DNA from: Proteiniphilum sp. X52
Lineage (GTDB): Bacteria > Bacteroidota > Bacteroidia > Bacteroidales > Dysgonomonadaceae
Direction: 5' to 3'
Assembly (NCBI RefSeq): GCF_003712195.1
Contig: NZ_RDSD01000001.1
Coordinates: forward strand, 124,001 to 188,000
Length of the DNA stretch: 64,000 nt
Under the pieces are notes generated by a model, which saw only the letters and a program-made list of their open reading frames with translations, did no database searches and was not told where the DNA came from. Made by a program: the position numbers and the translations under genes. How positions within the stretch are numbered: the first letter of the stretch is position 1; every line of letters starts with the position of its first letter. Below, piece after piece: positions 46,477 through 56,357 of the stretch.

Positions 46477-49131
46477 TTATTTAATCGGTTTTTCCATAAG
46501 ATTCCATAGCGGATAACTTAACCTTACTCCGAAACGATCGAATTTCTTCTCGGTAAAACCGGTGAAAATGCCTGCTCTGCCCAAGCCGAGGAACCCTATG
46601 GAATAACCGCCCTCCAGGTAGAATCTCCTGTTTTCGGTGGATAATCCGTGTATATGAAGAGCTTCATCAAAGGAAAAACGTTGCAGGAAAGGCAGGTTTT
46701 TCAGAAAGAGGTACTGTGACTGATAATTCAGGTGCCCTTCCATCCACCATTCCCCCGAAGCGGTATACGGTTCCAACAGATTGAAACTCCGGTTAAAATC
46801 GGACGCGGTGAAGAGCATTTGGTTATTCCTGAAATATTTGAGATCATTCAGATATAACCTGTCGGACGATAAGAAGGTGCCACCCGAAAACAGGTAATCG
46901 ATCTCTTCGAAAGGGGAGACTTTGATGGTTTGAGAGATCGATGCGGAAATCCGCTCATATAACGGAGCCGCGTTATCAGGAAAAAGATCGACTCCTTTTT
47001 TGTATAAAACGGAGAAAGTGGGATATTTGGTGGAGACATACCATTTTCGGCCTTCTCTCACGCGGTAGCGGTAGCGTGGGGTATAGGAGAGTTCCACCGT
47101 GATATTTGTGGCTGTGTGATTGGGATATAAAGTGGCGTGGGCGGGAATATTTTCAGGAACATCTTTGCCGATAAAATTAAACGAGGTTCGGTTACGCAGT
47201 GCCGACCGTTTATCTATTTCCGCGCCGCCATACAGATGCAATCCGTTGGCAATATCGATGTGATGATCGGCTTTGATGTGGCGGCTGTCGTAAAAGCGGA
47301 TGAAATTCTGTCCCAGGTCGATGGCTGCAAGGGTGTTCATCAGTCTCGACTCGCCGTTCTCACTGTTCAGGTCACGGGAGATATGTCCCGCGGAGGCTTG
47401 AAACTGTCCGAGTGACATAGGTGCATAGATCAACGAAGTGGAGAAATGCCATAACCATTCTTTTCGCGCTGTGGCGTAGTAGAGCGACGGGGAAACCGAG
47501 AAATTCCGGTTCTTATCGATGGCCCAATTCAAGGAAAGGGTTTGTCCAAGCCAAAGTCCGTCGGTGAAATTGTATTCCCTCAATCCACCCGTTAATCCGC
47601 CGTAACGGAGTGAAAGATCCCGGTTCATTTTCCATACGCCTCCCTGTGTGATTTTACCGAACACGGTTTTCGGATTTTCGTCAATCGATAGTACCACTTC
47701 ATTCCTGTCGCCGGCGGTTTCGGAAACCGTGTCGCCGCCCGAGAGTGAATCCCTTGTCTGATAACTTCTCCGTTCATCTTCCCGAAGCGGTAGTTCGCGG
47801 ATAGCCGCCCAGTAGGTCGAATCTCTCTTCCATGCCAGCGTGTCCACGTTCATCTTTACCTTTTCAATATCTTTTATCTCGAGCGATTCCCGTTGTTTTT
47901 TCACCTCTTCCGGTTCCCTCATCCGGCTCATCAGTCTTGACATCTTATAAGCCTCTTTGGTGGAGAGGTCTTCCTTGTGGGCCAACTTGTCCAATTCATC
48001 CGATATTTTTTGTTTTTCTGGCGGTATTTTCTGTTCTTCGGATTCATCCGGCAATGCTGTTTCATTGATGGCGGCAGGATCCGGGGTTTTATCTGCCTGT
48101 ACCGAGTTGTATTTCATAGACGCGTAGTATTTCCCTGATCCTTTTACACCCATCGTATTGATAGTCATAGTCACATCATAGGTGGTGGGCAGGTAGACCG
48201 AAGGCTGCACCTGATGGTAGTTGATGCGGTAATGCAAGGTAGTGCCCAGCTCACTTGCGACCAGGTCGGCAATATATATGTTCCATGTATCTTCCAGGAT
48301 GTAGATATGACCCGAGAAGAGGTTGGGGTTTTTCTTTCTGGGAGTTACCTTGATCTTGTTGATGATATGCTCGGGCCGGTAATCCACATTCTCCAATTTG
48401 AAGGCATAAAACCTGAATGCCCCGGGGGCGAGCGGCGAGATTTTCCCGTTGAGTTCAGCGTTGTAAATGCTTGAGGTCATGATGCTCAATCCCTTGTCCA
48501 CATTGAATTCTTTGGGAATGGAGCTTTTCAGTGCGGTCACATTTTGTTGGTAAGTGTCAGGAGATGTGAACCGGATATTGCTTTTCGATTCCATTACCAG
48601 CGGCTTCCCTATGATGGCGTTGATGTCGAAGTCACTACCGTTTACTTTCATGGCGCGTTTGAAGATCCCCGGGATCTTATCGACAGTCAGGCTTCCTTTT
48701 ATATAGGCCTCCGAGGTATATTCCTTTATCTGGTAACGGTAATAAGGGGCATGGGCGATCGCTTTGCGCATGATACGGTAGGCCGGATCTTCATTGCTCG
48801 CGGTAGCGTAGACCACCACCTCCTTCAGCAGATAAGATTTTTCCTGAAGTTCCACACGGATAGTCTGGTTTTGGTTTCCCATTATTATGTCTTTCTTGAC
48901 ACTCTCGTATCCGAGGGAACGAAATTCACACGTATAGGAGCCCGGCCCCAGGGCGGTTTGAAATTCGCCGAGGTTATCGGCTGCAATTCCTTTGGCAATG
49001 TCATGGATATAGACGGTGGAGTTTGGAACAGGTTCCCCTTTTTTATTGACAATAATGCCTTTGAGTTGTTGTGCCTGCAGGTTTGAGGTTATGATAACGC
49101 AACCCAACGTGAGGAGCAGATATTGCTTCAT
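46477..49131 (-). CDS. DUF5686 and carboxypeptidase-regulatory-domain outer membrane protein
   Basis: 884 residues from MKQYLLLTLGCVII (ATG 49131; the upstream TTG is not needed). Signal peptide ends near LQAQ. Residues ~23-105 form a carboxypeptidase-regulatory-like domain (GIIVNKKGEPVPNSTVYI...), and the remainder matches DUF5686, with a conserved AYRIMRKAIAHAPYYRYQIKEYTSEAYIKG start, an acidic/charged middle insertion (~375-460, many E and K) and a barrel-like C-terminus ending LWNLMEKPIK. Function of DUF5686 is not established; outer membrane location is likely. Monocistronic, convergent with the HTCS gene. Confidence 0.82.
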   Translation of the reverse strand: MKQYLLLTLGCVIITSNLQAQQLKGIIVNKKGEPVPNSTVYIHDIAKGIAADNLGEFQTALGPGSYTCEFRSLGYESVKKDIIMGNQNQTIRVELQEKSYLLKEVVVYATASNEDPAYRIMRKAIAHAPYYRYQIKEYTSEAYIKGSLTVDKIPGIFKRAMKVNGSDFDINAIIGKPLVMESKSNIRFTSPDTYQQNVTALKSSIPKEFNVDKGLSIMTSSIYNAELNGKISPLAPGAFRFYAFKLENVDYRPEHIINKIKVTPRKKNPNLFSGHIYILEDTWNIYIADLVASELGTTLHYRINYHQVQPSVYLPTTYDVTMTINTMGVKGSGKYYASMKYNSVQADKTPDPAAINETALPDESEEQKIPPEKQKISDELDKLAHKEDLSTKEAYKMSRLMSRMREPEEVKKQRESLEIKDIEKVKMNVDTLAWKRDSTYWAAIRELPLREDERRSYQTRDSLSGGDTVSETAGDRNEVVLSIDENPKTVFGKITQGGVWKMNRDLSLRYGGLTGGLREYNFTDGLWLGQTLSLNWAIDKNRNFSVSPSLYYATARKEWLWHFSTSLIYAPMSLGQFQASAGHISRDLNSENGESRLMNTLAAIDLGQNFIRFYDSRHIKADHHIDIANGLHLYGGAEIDKRSALRNRTSFNFIGKDVPENIPAHATLYPNHTATNITVELSYTPRYRYRVREGRKWYVSTKYPTFSVLYKKGVDLFPDNAAPLYERISASISQTIKVSPFEEIDYLFSGGTFLSSDRLYLNDLKYFRNNQMLFTASDFNRSFNLLEPYTASGEWWMEGHLNYQSQYLFLKNLPFLQRFSFDEALHIHGLSTENRRFYLEGGYSIGFLGLGRAGIFTGFTEKKFDRFGVRLSYPLWNLMEKPIK

Positions 49132-49251
49132 TGCTGATGTCAATTGTTAAATGAATATTGTGGCGGTAAAGTTACATATTTCCATTCAACAAATATCCAA
49201 CAATTACAGGGGATTTTCTTGTGGGATGATGTGTAATTGAAGTTAATTTAT

Positions 49252-49259
49252 TATTTTTG
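49252..49259 (+). promoter_or_regulatory. -7 element TATTTTTG before the DUF3857 pair
   Basis: TAnnTTTG match 57 bases before the ATG at 49316. -33 box unclear. Minus-strand TAACTTTA near 49176 could serve the DUF5686 gene. Confidence 0.4.
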
Positions 49260-49315
49260 CAGTGCCCGAATATTTTTCAATTATTGCATGAATCGTTCCA
49301 TTGGGTTTTATGCCT

Positions 49316-51157
49316 ATGAAGTATCTTTTATTGTTGTTAATCGCTTTCCTGCCCATTCCCCTTTTATCTCACAATGACGATGATAATATGATCATCAGTG
49401 ATCAGCAATCCACATATACCTATATGATGGAGAATAACAAGGTTGTTGTGAAAGAGAATCAGGATGTTACTTATATTTGTGCGAGAAATCTCCAACCGGT
49501 TACTTTCTATCGGTTTTATGATATGAATTCCGAGATAACCAAAATCAGGGTAAAGGGGGTAAAAGCTTCTTCTCCCAGATATGAGACTTATACAAAGGAA
49601 AATATCTTCTATGATGATAGTAAAGTCTGTCACCTTAGCTTACGCTTTAAAGATAAAAATGAAGTGGGGACGGTAACTTACGAAAAGAAGTATAACGATG
49701 TATGTGGATTCTCGTTTGTCAATATCTTGGAGAACCATTTCATCAAGAATAAAACGATCCGGATCATTGTTCCGCGGTGGATGGAAATAGATATTATCGA
49801 GAACAATTTCGATTCGGGAATAAACAAATCGGTAATCGTAGACCCTAAGTCGGGAGACACAATATACACCTATCACCTAGAAAATCAGGAAGCATACAGA
49901 TCTGAGGATTTTATGCCCGATTATATGCTTGCGTTTCCCAATATTCAGATTGTTCCCCGAAAAGCGGTAATAAATAAAAGAACGGAAGAATATTTTTACA
50001 GCTTCGAACATATGTACAGGTGGTGCAAGAGCAAGGCTGATATGACCGTGAATGACCACACTGTGATAGCAGAATTGGCCAAGGAGATAACCAAAGAGAG
50101 TGGAACCGACGCGGATAAGATTAACGCATTGCTGAATTGGGTTCAGAATAATATAAGATATGTCGCGTTCGAATACGGTATCCAAGGATTTAAACCTGAT
50201 GAGGCGCAGGCTGTGGTAAGGAAGAAATACGGGGATTGCAAAGGAATGTCCAACCTGTTGAAATGCCTGTTGCTTGCAGAAGGATTTGACGCCCGCCTGG
50301 TATGGATAAACACAACGGAATCGGGCCGCGAATGGACGTTGCCTATCCCCTCTGCCGATCATATGATATGCGCGTTGAACTATAATGGCGGATTTCATTT
50401 CTTAGATCCCACAGTTAAATTCATGCCTTTTGGCGAAATAGCTTATCCCATCCAGGGAAAAATGGCCATGGTGGAGGACGGCGATCGTTATTTGATGCTT
50501 CGCACTCCATCGTTTCCCCCCTTTCATAACCGGACTCGGTTGGAGAGTGAGTATGTGGTGGATGGTGGTAAGTTGGCTGGTGAATCGCAATGGTCTTTTG
50601 GCGGAGAACCCAAATATGCGATGATCTCTTCTATCCGATACGCCAGTAAAACCGATGCCGATATCTATCTGAAGAATTGGCTGAAGAGCAACAATCCTGC
50701 CGATTCGATTTTGGAAATGGATATCCAGGGGGTGGAGACCGGATCAAAAGGCCTGTCCATATCATACAAGGATCTGCGGCCTTCGTGTGTCCGTTCTTTC
50801 TCTGACGAGTTATATATCGATCCGGATGTTTTCAAAGATTTTTCGATGTTGGCTGTCGATACGCTTAAAAGAAAGAACGACTATGCTTTTCCTTTCAGTC
50901 AAAGTCTTCAGAGCCACATCCGGCTTATAATTCCTGAAGGTTATCGGGTGAAAGATATTCCCCCGAATATGGAAATAGAGACAGATGATTATCAATTCAG
51001 TATTCGATATATTGTAAGCGACGATAGCGTCCTGTATCATAAAGAAATCACGATAAAAAAAACAATGTTGCCGAAATCAAACTTCCGTCGATGGAATGCG
51101 GATATAGCCATGTTGAGGAACGCCTATTTAAGACAGATCACCCTTGAAAAAATTTAA
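49316..51157 (+). CDS. DUF3857/transglutaminase-core protein, active-site residues intact
   Basis: 613 residues from MKYLLLLLIAFLP (ATG 49316; an ATG six bases earlier is also possible), with a signal peptide ending near LLSHN. Residues ~30-230 are the DUF3857 beta-domain; a transglutaminase-like core follows (INALLNWVQNNIRYVAFEYG). The Cys-His-Asp triad is complete: C308 in KYGDCKGMSN, H349 in SADHMICAL and D364 in FHFLDPTVK. The C-terminal third is a DUF3858-like beta-domain. Periplasmic. Bacterial proteins of this type may act as peptidases or in cell-envelope crosslinking; the substrate is unknown. The next gene is a paralogue 12 bases downstream. Confidence 0.85.
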   Translation: MKYLLLLLIAFLPIPLLSHNDDDNMIISDQQSTYTYMMENNKVVVKENQDVTYICARNLQPVTFYRFYDMNSEITKIRVKGVKASSPRYETYTKENIFYDDSKVCHLSLRFKDKNEVGTVTYEKKYNDVCGFSFVNILENHFIKNKTIRIIVPRWMEIDIIENNFDSGINKSVIVDPKSGDTIYTYHLENQEAYRSEDFMPDYMLAFPNIQIVPRKAVINKRTEEYFYSFEHMYRWCKSKADMTVNDHTVIAELAKEITKESGTDADKINALLNWVQNNIRYVAFEYGIQGFKPDEAQAVVRKKYGDCKGMSNLLKCLLLAEGFDARLVWINTTESGREWTLPIPSADHMICALNYNGGFHFLDPTVKFMPFGEIAYPIQGKMAMVEDGDRYLMLRTPSFPPFHNRTRLESEYVVDGGKLAGESQWSFGGEPKYAMISSIRYASKTDADIYLKNWLKSNNPADSILEMDIQGVETGSKGLSISYKDLRPSCVRSFSDELYIDPDVFKDFSMLAVDTLKRKNDYAFPFSQSLQSHIRLIIPEGYRVKDIPPNMEIETDDYQFSIRYIVSDDSVLYHKEITIKKTMLPKSNFRRWNADIAMLRNAYLRQITLEKI

Positions 51158-51169
51158 ACGACTATATTT

Positions 51170-53374
51170 ATGACTACGAAGATTTCCGTCCCTGTTGTAT
51201 TACTGCTCTTATTATTTTCGACAGGTGCTTTTGCCGATGACCGTCAGGCGCATGCGAAAACCGTAAGGGAAATGGTCTGGGCCTGGGATAAACCCGAGTT
51301 CAAACAGTATGAATTACCGGCCGGTTATGAAAACGAATCGGCTGTTATTCTTGCCCGCCATCAGCATATAGAAGCGACCAGCAAAAACCGGTTCAGGATG
51401 AATGCCCTTCTGTTTGGGGATATCAACCGTGAGCTATATTATACCAATATCGACAGACGGATGGTTAAGATAAACGGTCTGTCGGCTTTGACTGAATTTT
51501 CGGAATTGTCCTTCAGGGAAGAAACCAAAATGAGTGGACATATGCGCTCGAACAGACTTCGGACAATTGTCGGTGCAAGGGTGATCAAACCGGATGGCAG
51601 CACGATAGAAGTTGCCGTTGATGAAGAAGCGGTTGCCATGACGGAAGGAAAAAAAGAGAAAGAGATGCTCAAGAAAGTGGCTATTCCAGGCTTACAAGTG
51701 GGTGACATTCTGGATTACTTTGTTTGTGATGAGATGGAACTCGAGACCTATAACGTTCCCCCGGAGATATTTGCCTTTTTCGGACAATATCCCGTATTAA
51801 AATATTCTATCCATTGCGAATTCGGGAATAAACTCACTGTGGAATACCGTTCTGTCAACGGCGCTCCTGAAATGAGACAGACCATTGATGCCGATAACAA
51901 TTATATACTCGACACCGAAGCGGAGAATCTTATGAAAGTACGGGCGCTGGATGATACGCGCTGGATTTCGCCTTACAGGAGCCTTCCCATGATTCGTATG
52001 TATGTGCTGAATAACGCTTCCAAATTGATATTTAAATCGCCCAATGCCCGTGCCGGCGGAGTGTATGAAAACTTGCCTTATGATGAATATCTGAATGATT
52101 CCAAAACTTTTCTGGCGGCCCAGGAAAAGCAAATGTTCTGGATGAAGGAAATCGATAAGAAAGTTAAAAAGACCGTATTGGCCTACAAGGACAAACACCC
52201 GTCGATGAGTGATGACGAACTGGCGGTATTGTTGTATGACGCGTTACGTTTTCATTGGCCGAACGATTATGCCAATTATCCGAGGTTGAAGTTTGTTGTC
52301 AGGTTGCAACAACTCTTTAAAGAACATGATGTGCCGCACAAACTTCTGTTCGTTACCAGCCGGTTCGGCCCCGGAAAAGACGCAGTGGTCTCGGATGACG
52401 ATATTTTTGCCGGTTTGTTGGCGAATGATCGCCAACTCTTCTTTTTCGTCAATGGATACAGATATGCCGGAGAAATCCCGCCCCCCTATCAAGGGGAGGC
52501 CGCTTCCACGGTTGAGGTGGTGAAATATGCCATGAATAAGAAGTACGGGATAGAAGGCAGTGCGGGGCAATATGAAATTCCGGAGTCAAAAGCAGGCGAT
52601 AATCGTTTAAACTCCAAGATTGAGGTGAGTTTCCCGGTCGATAATCCGTTACAGTTAAACGTGAAGCGCGATCTCAAATGCACGGGTAGTATGAAAGAAG
52701 ACTATTGGCCGTTGGTGATTTATGAAGATTGGGATAGAGAAATGAGGGAAAAGCTTGGTATAGGACAAACATTGATGGAAGAGTTGCAGGAAAATAAATC
52801 GACCCGTAAGCGTGTGGATGAATATGTCTCGGCGTTGGAGAACCGCAGGGAGAATCAAAAAGAGAATGTCGAACTGGAGCTTACAGCCTATCATGGACAA
52901 AAACCGGATAAGATAACAGATTATTCACTCAATGCGATCGGTGTGACCGCTGACCGTCCCGCACTGGATTATACGGTATCTTACACATTAGACGGATTGG
53001 TGAAGAGCGCGGGGAGCAACCTCATCCTCGAAATAGGCAGGCTGATAGGGCAGCATTGGGAACCTGACGAGCTGGATGAAAAACGTAATATCGAAGCATA
53101 TCTCCCGACTGCCATGCGTTTGGATTATGAAATTGAGATAGCGATACCCGAAGGATATGCCGTTGAGGAGTTGGATGCATTGACTTCTGCATATTCAAAC
53201 GATTGCGGCGGATTTCAATCCGGTTATAAGTTGGAGGGAAACAGGTTAGTCGTGACGGTAAATAAGCTGTATGAGAAATCTTATGTGCCGGTCGACAAAT
53301 GGGGTGAAATGCTTCTGATCGCCAAGAGAACAAACGATTTCCAGGCAAAAACAATTATTCTCAAAAAGTTATAA
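51170..53374 (+). CDS. DUF3857 protein with degenerate transglutaminase core
   Basis: 734 residues with signal peptide (1-22, GAFADD). It shares the layout of the upstream gene: DUF3857 at ~55-260, a helical core at ~350-430, then beta-domain. Aligning FHFLDPTVKFMPFGEIAYPIQG of the upstream protein with FFFVNGYRYAGEIPPPYQG here shows Asp replaced by Asn. The Cys segment KYGDCKGMSNLLKCLL corresponds to YANYPRLKFVVRLQQLF, lacking Cys, and the His is also missing. The enzyme is therefore probably inactive and may bind or regulate its neighbour. The two genes form an operon ended by a hairpin at 53373. Confidence 0.8.
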   Translation: MTTKISVPVVLLLLLFSTGAFADDRQAHAKTVREMVWAWDKPEFKQYELPAGYENESAVILARHQHIEATSKNRFRMNALLFGDINRELYYTNIDRRMVKINGLSALTEFSELSFREETKMSGHMRSNRLRTIVGARVIKPDGSTIEVAVDEEAVAMTEGKKEKEMLKKVAIPGLQVGDILDYFVCDEMELETYNVPPEIFAFFGQYPVLKYSIHCEFGNKLTVEYRSVNGAPEMRQTIDADNNYILDTEAENLMKVRALDDTRWISPYRSLPMIRMYVLNNASKLIFKSPNARAGGVYENLPYDEYLNDSKTFLAAQEKQMFWMKEIDKKVKKTVLAYKDKHPSMSDDELAVLLYDALRFHWPNDYANYPRLKFVVRLQQLFKEHDVPHKLLFVTSRFGPGKDAVVSDDDIFAGLLANDRQLFFFVNGYRYAGEIPPPYQGEAASTVEVVKYAMNKKYGIEGSAGQYEIPESKAGDNRLNSKIEVSFPVDNPLQLNVKRDLKCTGSMKEDYWPLVIYEDWDREMREKLGIGQTLMEELQENKSTRKRVDEYVSALENRRENQKENVELELTAYHGQKPDKITDYSLNAIGVTADRPALDYTVSYTLDGLVKSAGSNLILEIGRLIGQHWEPDELDEKRNIEAYLPTAMRLDYEIEIAIPEGYAVEELDALTSAYSNDCGGFQSGYKLEGNRLVVTVNKLYEKSYVPVDKWGEMLLIAKRTNDFQAKTIILKKL

Positions 53375-53397
53375 CACGGGTTTTTACCGTGTTTTGA
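53373..53397 (+). terminator. Terminator of the DUF3857 operon
   Basis: AACACGG (53373-53379) pairs with CCGTGTT (53387-53393) around a 7-base loop, followed by TTGATT. The stem starts within the stop codon. Modest T-tract. Confidence 0.5.
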
Positions 53398-53407
53398 TTA
53401 CATAATG

Positions 53408-53446
53408 TTTACGCTTATTTTTCCACTCTTTACTGGCGGAAAGAGT
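53408..53446. repeat. 24-nt match to the MITE-like element, followed by a small hairpin
   Basis: 53408-53431 matches 63653-63676 in 23 of 24 positions (TTTACGCTTATTTTTCC.CTCTTT). The ACTCTTT at its end pairs with AAAGAGT at 53440-53446, forming a 7-bp hairpin between convergent genes that could aid termination. Either an eroded element copy or shared functional sequence. Confidence 0.5.
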
Positions 53447-53483
53447 CGGAATAAGATGAAATTGTTAGCAACCCGTTATTTTA

Positions 53484-55637
53484 CTATTCACTAGTAGTGA
53501 TGACCAGTTCTTTGCCCCGTGCCAATTGGTCGTGTCGAATAAACCATCCGTCTATGGTTTCGTTGCCATATCTGATCTGTTGTATCTTCTTTCCGTTGCC
53601 CTCCTTCCTGATGGTAAATTCCCTGCCTTCACCCAAAGAAAATTTCACCTCGTCGAACAGGGGAACAGAGATGATATATTCCGGATCGGCTGGTGAATAG
53701 GTATACAGCCCGATGGCGTTGAACACGTACCATGCCGACATCTCACCCGCGTCGTCCATGCCCGCATAAGCCAGTTTCTCGGCGCCCATATCGTAGAAAC
53801 GATCCATGATACTGTCCAGCACGCATTGCGCTTTCTCCTGCCTGTCGATAAAATAATAGGTGTAGGGTATCGAGTGGGAGGGCTGGTTACCGTGGCAATA
53901 ATTACCGATAAAACCGGTCATATTATGTGCTTCATATCCCCTCCAGGGCTCGGTAAAGAGAGAGTCGAGTTCCTGATCCACTGCCTCATGAGACGGGTAC
54001 AATGCAATCATTCCTTCCGGATCGTGTGGTGCGAAGAAGAGTGACTGCCAAGCATTTGCTTCCCGGTACATATAGGCGAAATAGGGATAGTAGGGATCGA
54101 AGTCCTCAATCCAGTTTCCGTTGTCGATCTTTCCACGCCAAAACCCGGTGGATGGGTCAAACAGGTTCTTATAATTGTAGGAACGTTCCATCAGTAACGT
54201 GTAATGCTCTTCATCGCCCAGTTCCCTGGCGATCAAAGCCGTCGCGTAATCATCATACGCATATTCCACTGTTTTGGTAACAGCAGCCTTGTATTCATCC
54301 CATGTGGGCACGTTGGTGGTGTCTTTTTCCGCAATCCAGCCCCGTTCAATGTATTCGTCCAGATAAGGCCTTCCACCACGTCCGGGTACAGTAGCATTCT
54401 TCAGCAACAGCTTATAAGCACGTTCCAGATCGAAATCGGTGATGCCGCGAAGATAACTGCCCGCCACGAATACCGAGGCGTGGTCGCCGTGAAAGAAGGT
54501 CGGCATATAACCGCCTCTTTTCTCCCCTTTGTCGGTAATCGATTTGATGATATCAGCGGTCACATCGGGTGATAACATAGCCAGTAGTACTAACTTGTTG
54601 CGATAGTCGTCCCAGAACGAGGGATTGGTGTAATAACGGAATCCTTCATTGACGACTTCTCCTGTTTCATCCGTGAAATCCCCGTTTATATCACTGCGCA
54701 GGGCGGGCCAGAGGAATGAGCGATAGAGGGTAGAGTAGAAGATCCCTTTTTCACGCTCGCTACCACCTGATACTTTGATCTTCGACAGCAAACTGTTCCA
54801 CTCTTTGTCGGCCTCTTCACGGACCTGTTCGAAACTTTTATTCAGCATCTCCTCTTCCAAGTTCATCTTTGCATTTTCGATGCTGACAAAGGAGAATCCT
54901 ATTTTGAGTTCCAGCGGGTCTTTCTGACGGTTTTCTCCGAAATTTACCAGTGAAATTTCATGCTGATCGTCTTTTACCTGTTGGATATCCTCTACCGGAT
55001 AATTGGATACTGCATAGAAATACATTTTTCCTTCGGCATCCTGAAAACCGGAAAAAGTATACTCATCTACCTTTTGGATGCTCCACTCCTTTACCCGATT
55101 ATTGGAACGGTTCATATCGGCAATCAGCTTTTTGTCTTCACCCTGGGGATAGGTATACCGGTGAAATCCGCAACGCAGGGTAGTAGTCAGTTCCACGTCG
55201 ATACTATATGTTTCGAGGAATACCTGATAGTAGCCCGGGTGAGCCGATTCGTTATCATGACTGAAAGCGGAGGCATAATTTCCGGGAGCAATCTCTCCGG
55301 TCACCGGTAACAGGGGAATATGCAACAGATTCCAGTGCCCTTTATTGGTATGTGAAAAACCATAGATCACTGTATCCTCATACTGATAGCCCGCTCCGCT
55401 CCGGAACTGGGTGACGGGACTCAACTGCACCATGGCGTTGGGCAGGGAACTTCCGGGAAAGACCTCGGCCCCCCAGGTACGCACATCCCAGGTACGTACA
55501 TATCCCAGATCCTCCGGTTCCCATAGGGTGGCTGTACCCAAGAAAGGGTTCACATAATCGGTGAGAGGTTTCTCTGGAGTACTTGTGCAACCGAATAAAA
55601 CGATCGACAGGAGAATAATGGGTGAAATTAGTTTCAT
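53484..55637 (-). CDS. GH92 family glycosidase (alpha-mannosidase family) lipoprotein
   Basis: 717 residues from MKLISPIILLSIVLFGC (ATG 55637; ATG 55670 is in frame but gives a less typical lipoprotein signal). Lipobox cysteine at residue 17. GH92 marks: YVNPFLGT near the mature N-terminus, EVFPGSSLPNAMVQLSP, GFSHTNKGHWNLLHIPLLPVTGE, SAWYVFNAIGLYTYSPADPEYIISVP with AGMDDAGEMSAW before it, and YREANAWQSLFFAPHD, where the Glu aligns with the catalytic acid of the family. Known members are calcium-dependent exo-alpha-mannosidases of N-glycans or fungal mannans. This one has E where most members have Q in the GQMSAW motif, so its linkage preference may differ. It is divergent from the second SusC/SusD set. 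Confidence 0.9.
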   Translation of the reverse strand: MKLISPIILLSIVLFGCTSTPEKPLTDYVNPFLGTATLWEPEDLGYVRTWDVRTWGAEVFPGSSLPNAMVQLSPVTQFRSGAGYQYEDTVIYGFSHTNKGHWNLLHIPLLPVTGEIAPGNYASAFSHDNESAHPGYYQVFLETYSIDVELTTTLRCGFHRYTYPQGEDKKLIADMNRSNNRVKEWSIQKVDEYTFSGFQDAEGKMYFYAVSNYPVEDIQQVKDDQHEISLVNFGENRQKDPLELKIGFSFVSIENAKMNLEEEMLNKSFEQVREEADKEWNSLLSKIKVSGGSEREKGIFYSTLYRSFLWPALRSDINGDFTDETGEVVNEGFRYYTNPSFWDDYRNKLVLLAMLSPDVTADIIKSITDKGEKRGGYMPTFFHGDHASVFVAGSYLRGITDFDLERAYKLLLKNATVPGRGGRPYLDEYIERGWIAEKDTTNVPTWDEYKAAVTKTVEYAYDDYATALIARELGDEEHYTLLMERSYNYKNLFDPSTGFWRGKIDNGNWIEDFDPYYPYFAYMYREANAWQSLFFAPHDPEGMIALYPSHEAVDQELDSLFTEPWRGYEAHNMTGFIGNYCHGNQPSHSIPYTYYFIDRQEKAQCVLDSIMDRFYDMGAEKLAYAGMDDAGEMSAWYVFNAIGLYTYSPADPEYIISVPLFDEVKFSLGEGREFTIRKEGNGKKIQQIRYGNETIDGWFIRHDQLARGKELVITTSE

Positions 55638-56357
55638 CTTGTTGCTGAAGGTGAGGAAATAAGTGATCATAAATGAATGACAACATCAAAGTTAGTCAAA
55701 AATTAATTTATTTTTGAAATGCTTATCGGTAAAATCCAGATAATCCAGATAACATTTCCACTCATATCCCGTCACATCGTGTTCGCACTTTTTGTGCCTA
55801 AACGGATTCTCTGTATTCCCTTTCACCTCAAAATCCAATGCGATCTGAAGGCCTCTATCAAAAGAACAAATTTCGTCCGCCGAATCTTCATTTTTCCACT
55901 TTTTGAGAAAACGGGGTTTGCAGAGTGGCTCAAATTTAAAAGTTAAAATTTTAAAGTTTTTTCAATTGGAAGGGGATATTTTTTTTATCGGGTCGTCTTT
56001 TATAGACAACAGTTGGGTATTTTTTTCGGAAAATTGCTTATGAGTGCTTGATAATTAGGAAATGCATTTTTTTAAGCAATCAAGGCAATTTGATGATTAT
56101 GTGGCTGTTAAATAGAGATTTGCAGAACTGCGGATAAAAAAGTAGGGGGTCTAAATCGTTCACCCAAATGAACCGTGTTTTTGTGTCTTAAAGACCAGCA
56201 AGGATTATTCTGATCAATATAATTTAAATACGCATGCCTATGAGATAGATAAAAAAAGCGCCGATAATAACTAAAAAAGTCGAACGATACCACGAATACC
56301 GTTCGACGGGGGTAATTTAATTTTCTTAGTTCAATAATAATTAAATCATACAAATAT
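55638..56357. promoter_or_regulatory. Long divergent intergenic region before the second SusC gene
   Basis: 720 AT-rich bases between GH92 (minus) and SusC (plus). Short frames here lack any recognisable family. An 8-bp perfect inverted repeat GTCGAACG...CGTTCGAC (56279-56286 / 56300-56307, 13-base loop) lies about 50 bases before the SusC ATG. No TAnnTTTG box near SusC. The length suggests a long leader or complex control. Confidence 0.4.

Noticed and set aside
55472-55501. 15-bp tandem duplication inside the GH92 gene (14/15 identical)
   Set aside because: It encodes the YVRTWDVRTWG segment, which I recall as normal for this GH92 subgroup, so it is not a recent expansion or a repeat element.
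55719-55946. 75-codon plus-strand frame in the spacer before the second SusC
   Set aside because: Composition is that of AT-rich spacer, no motif, no promoter and no repeat elsewhere.
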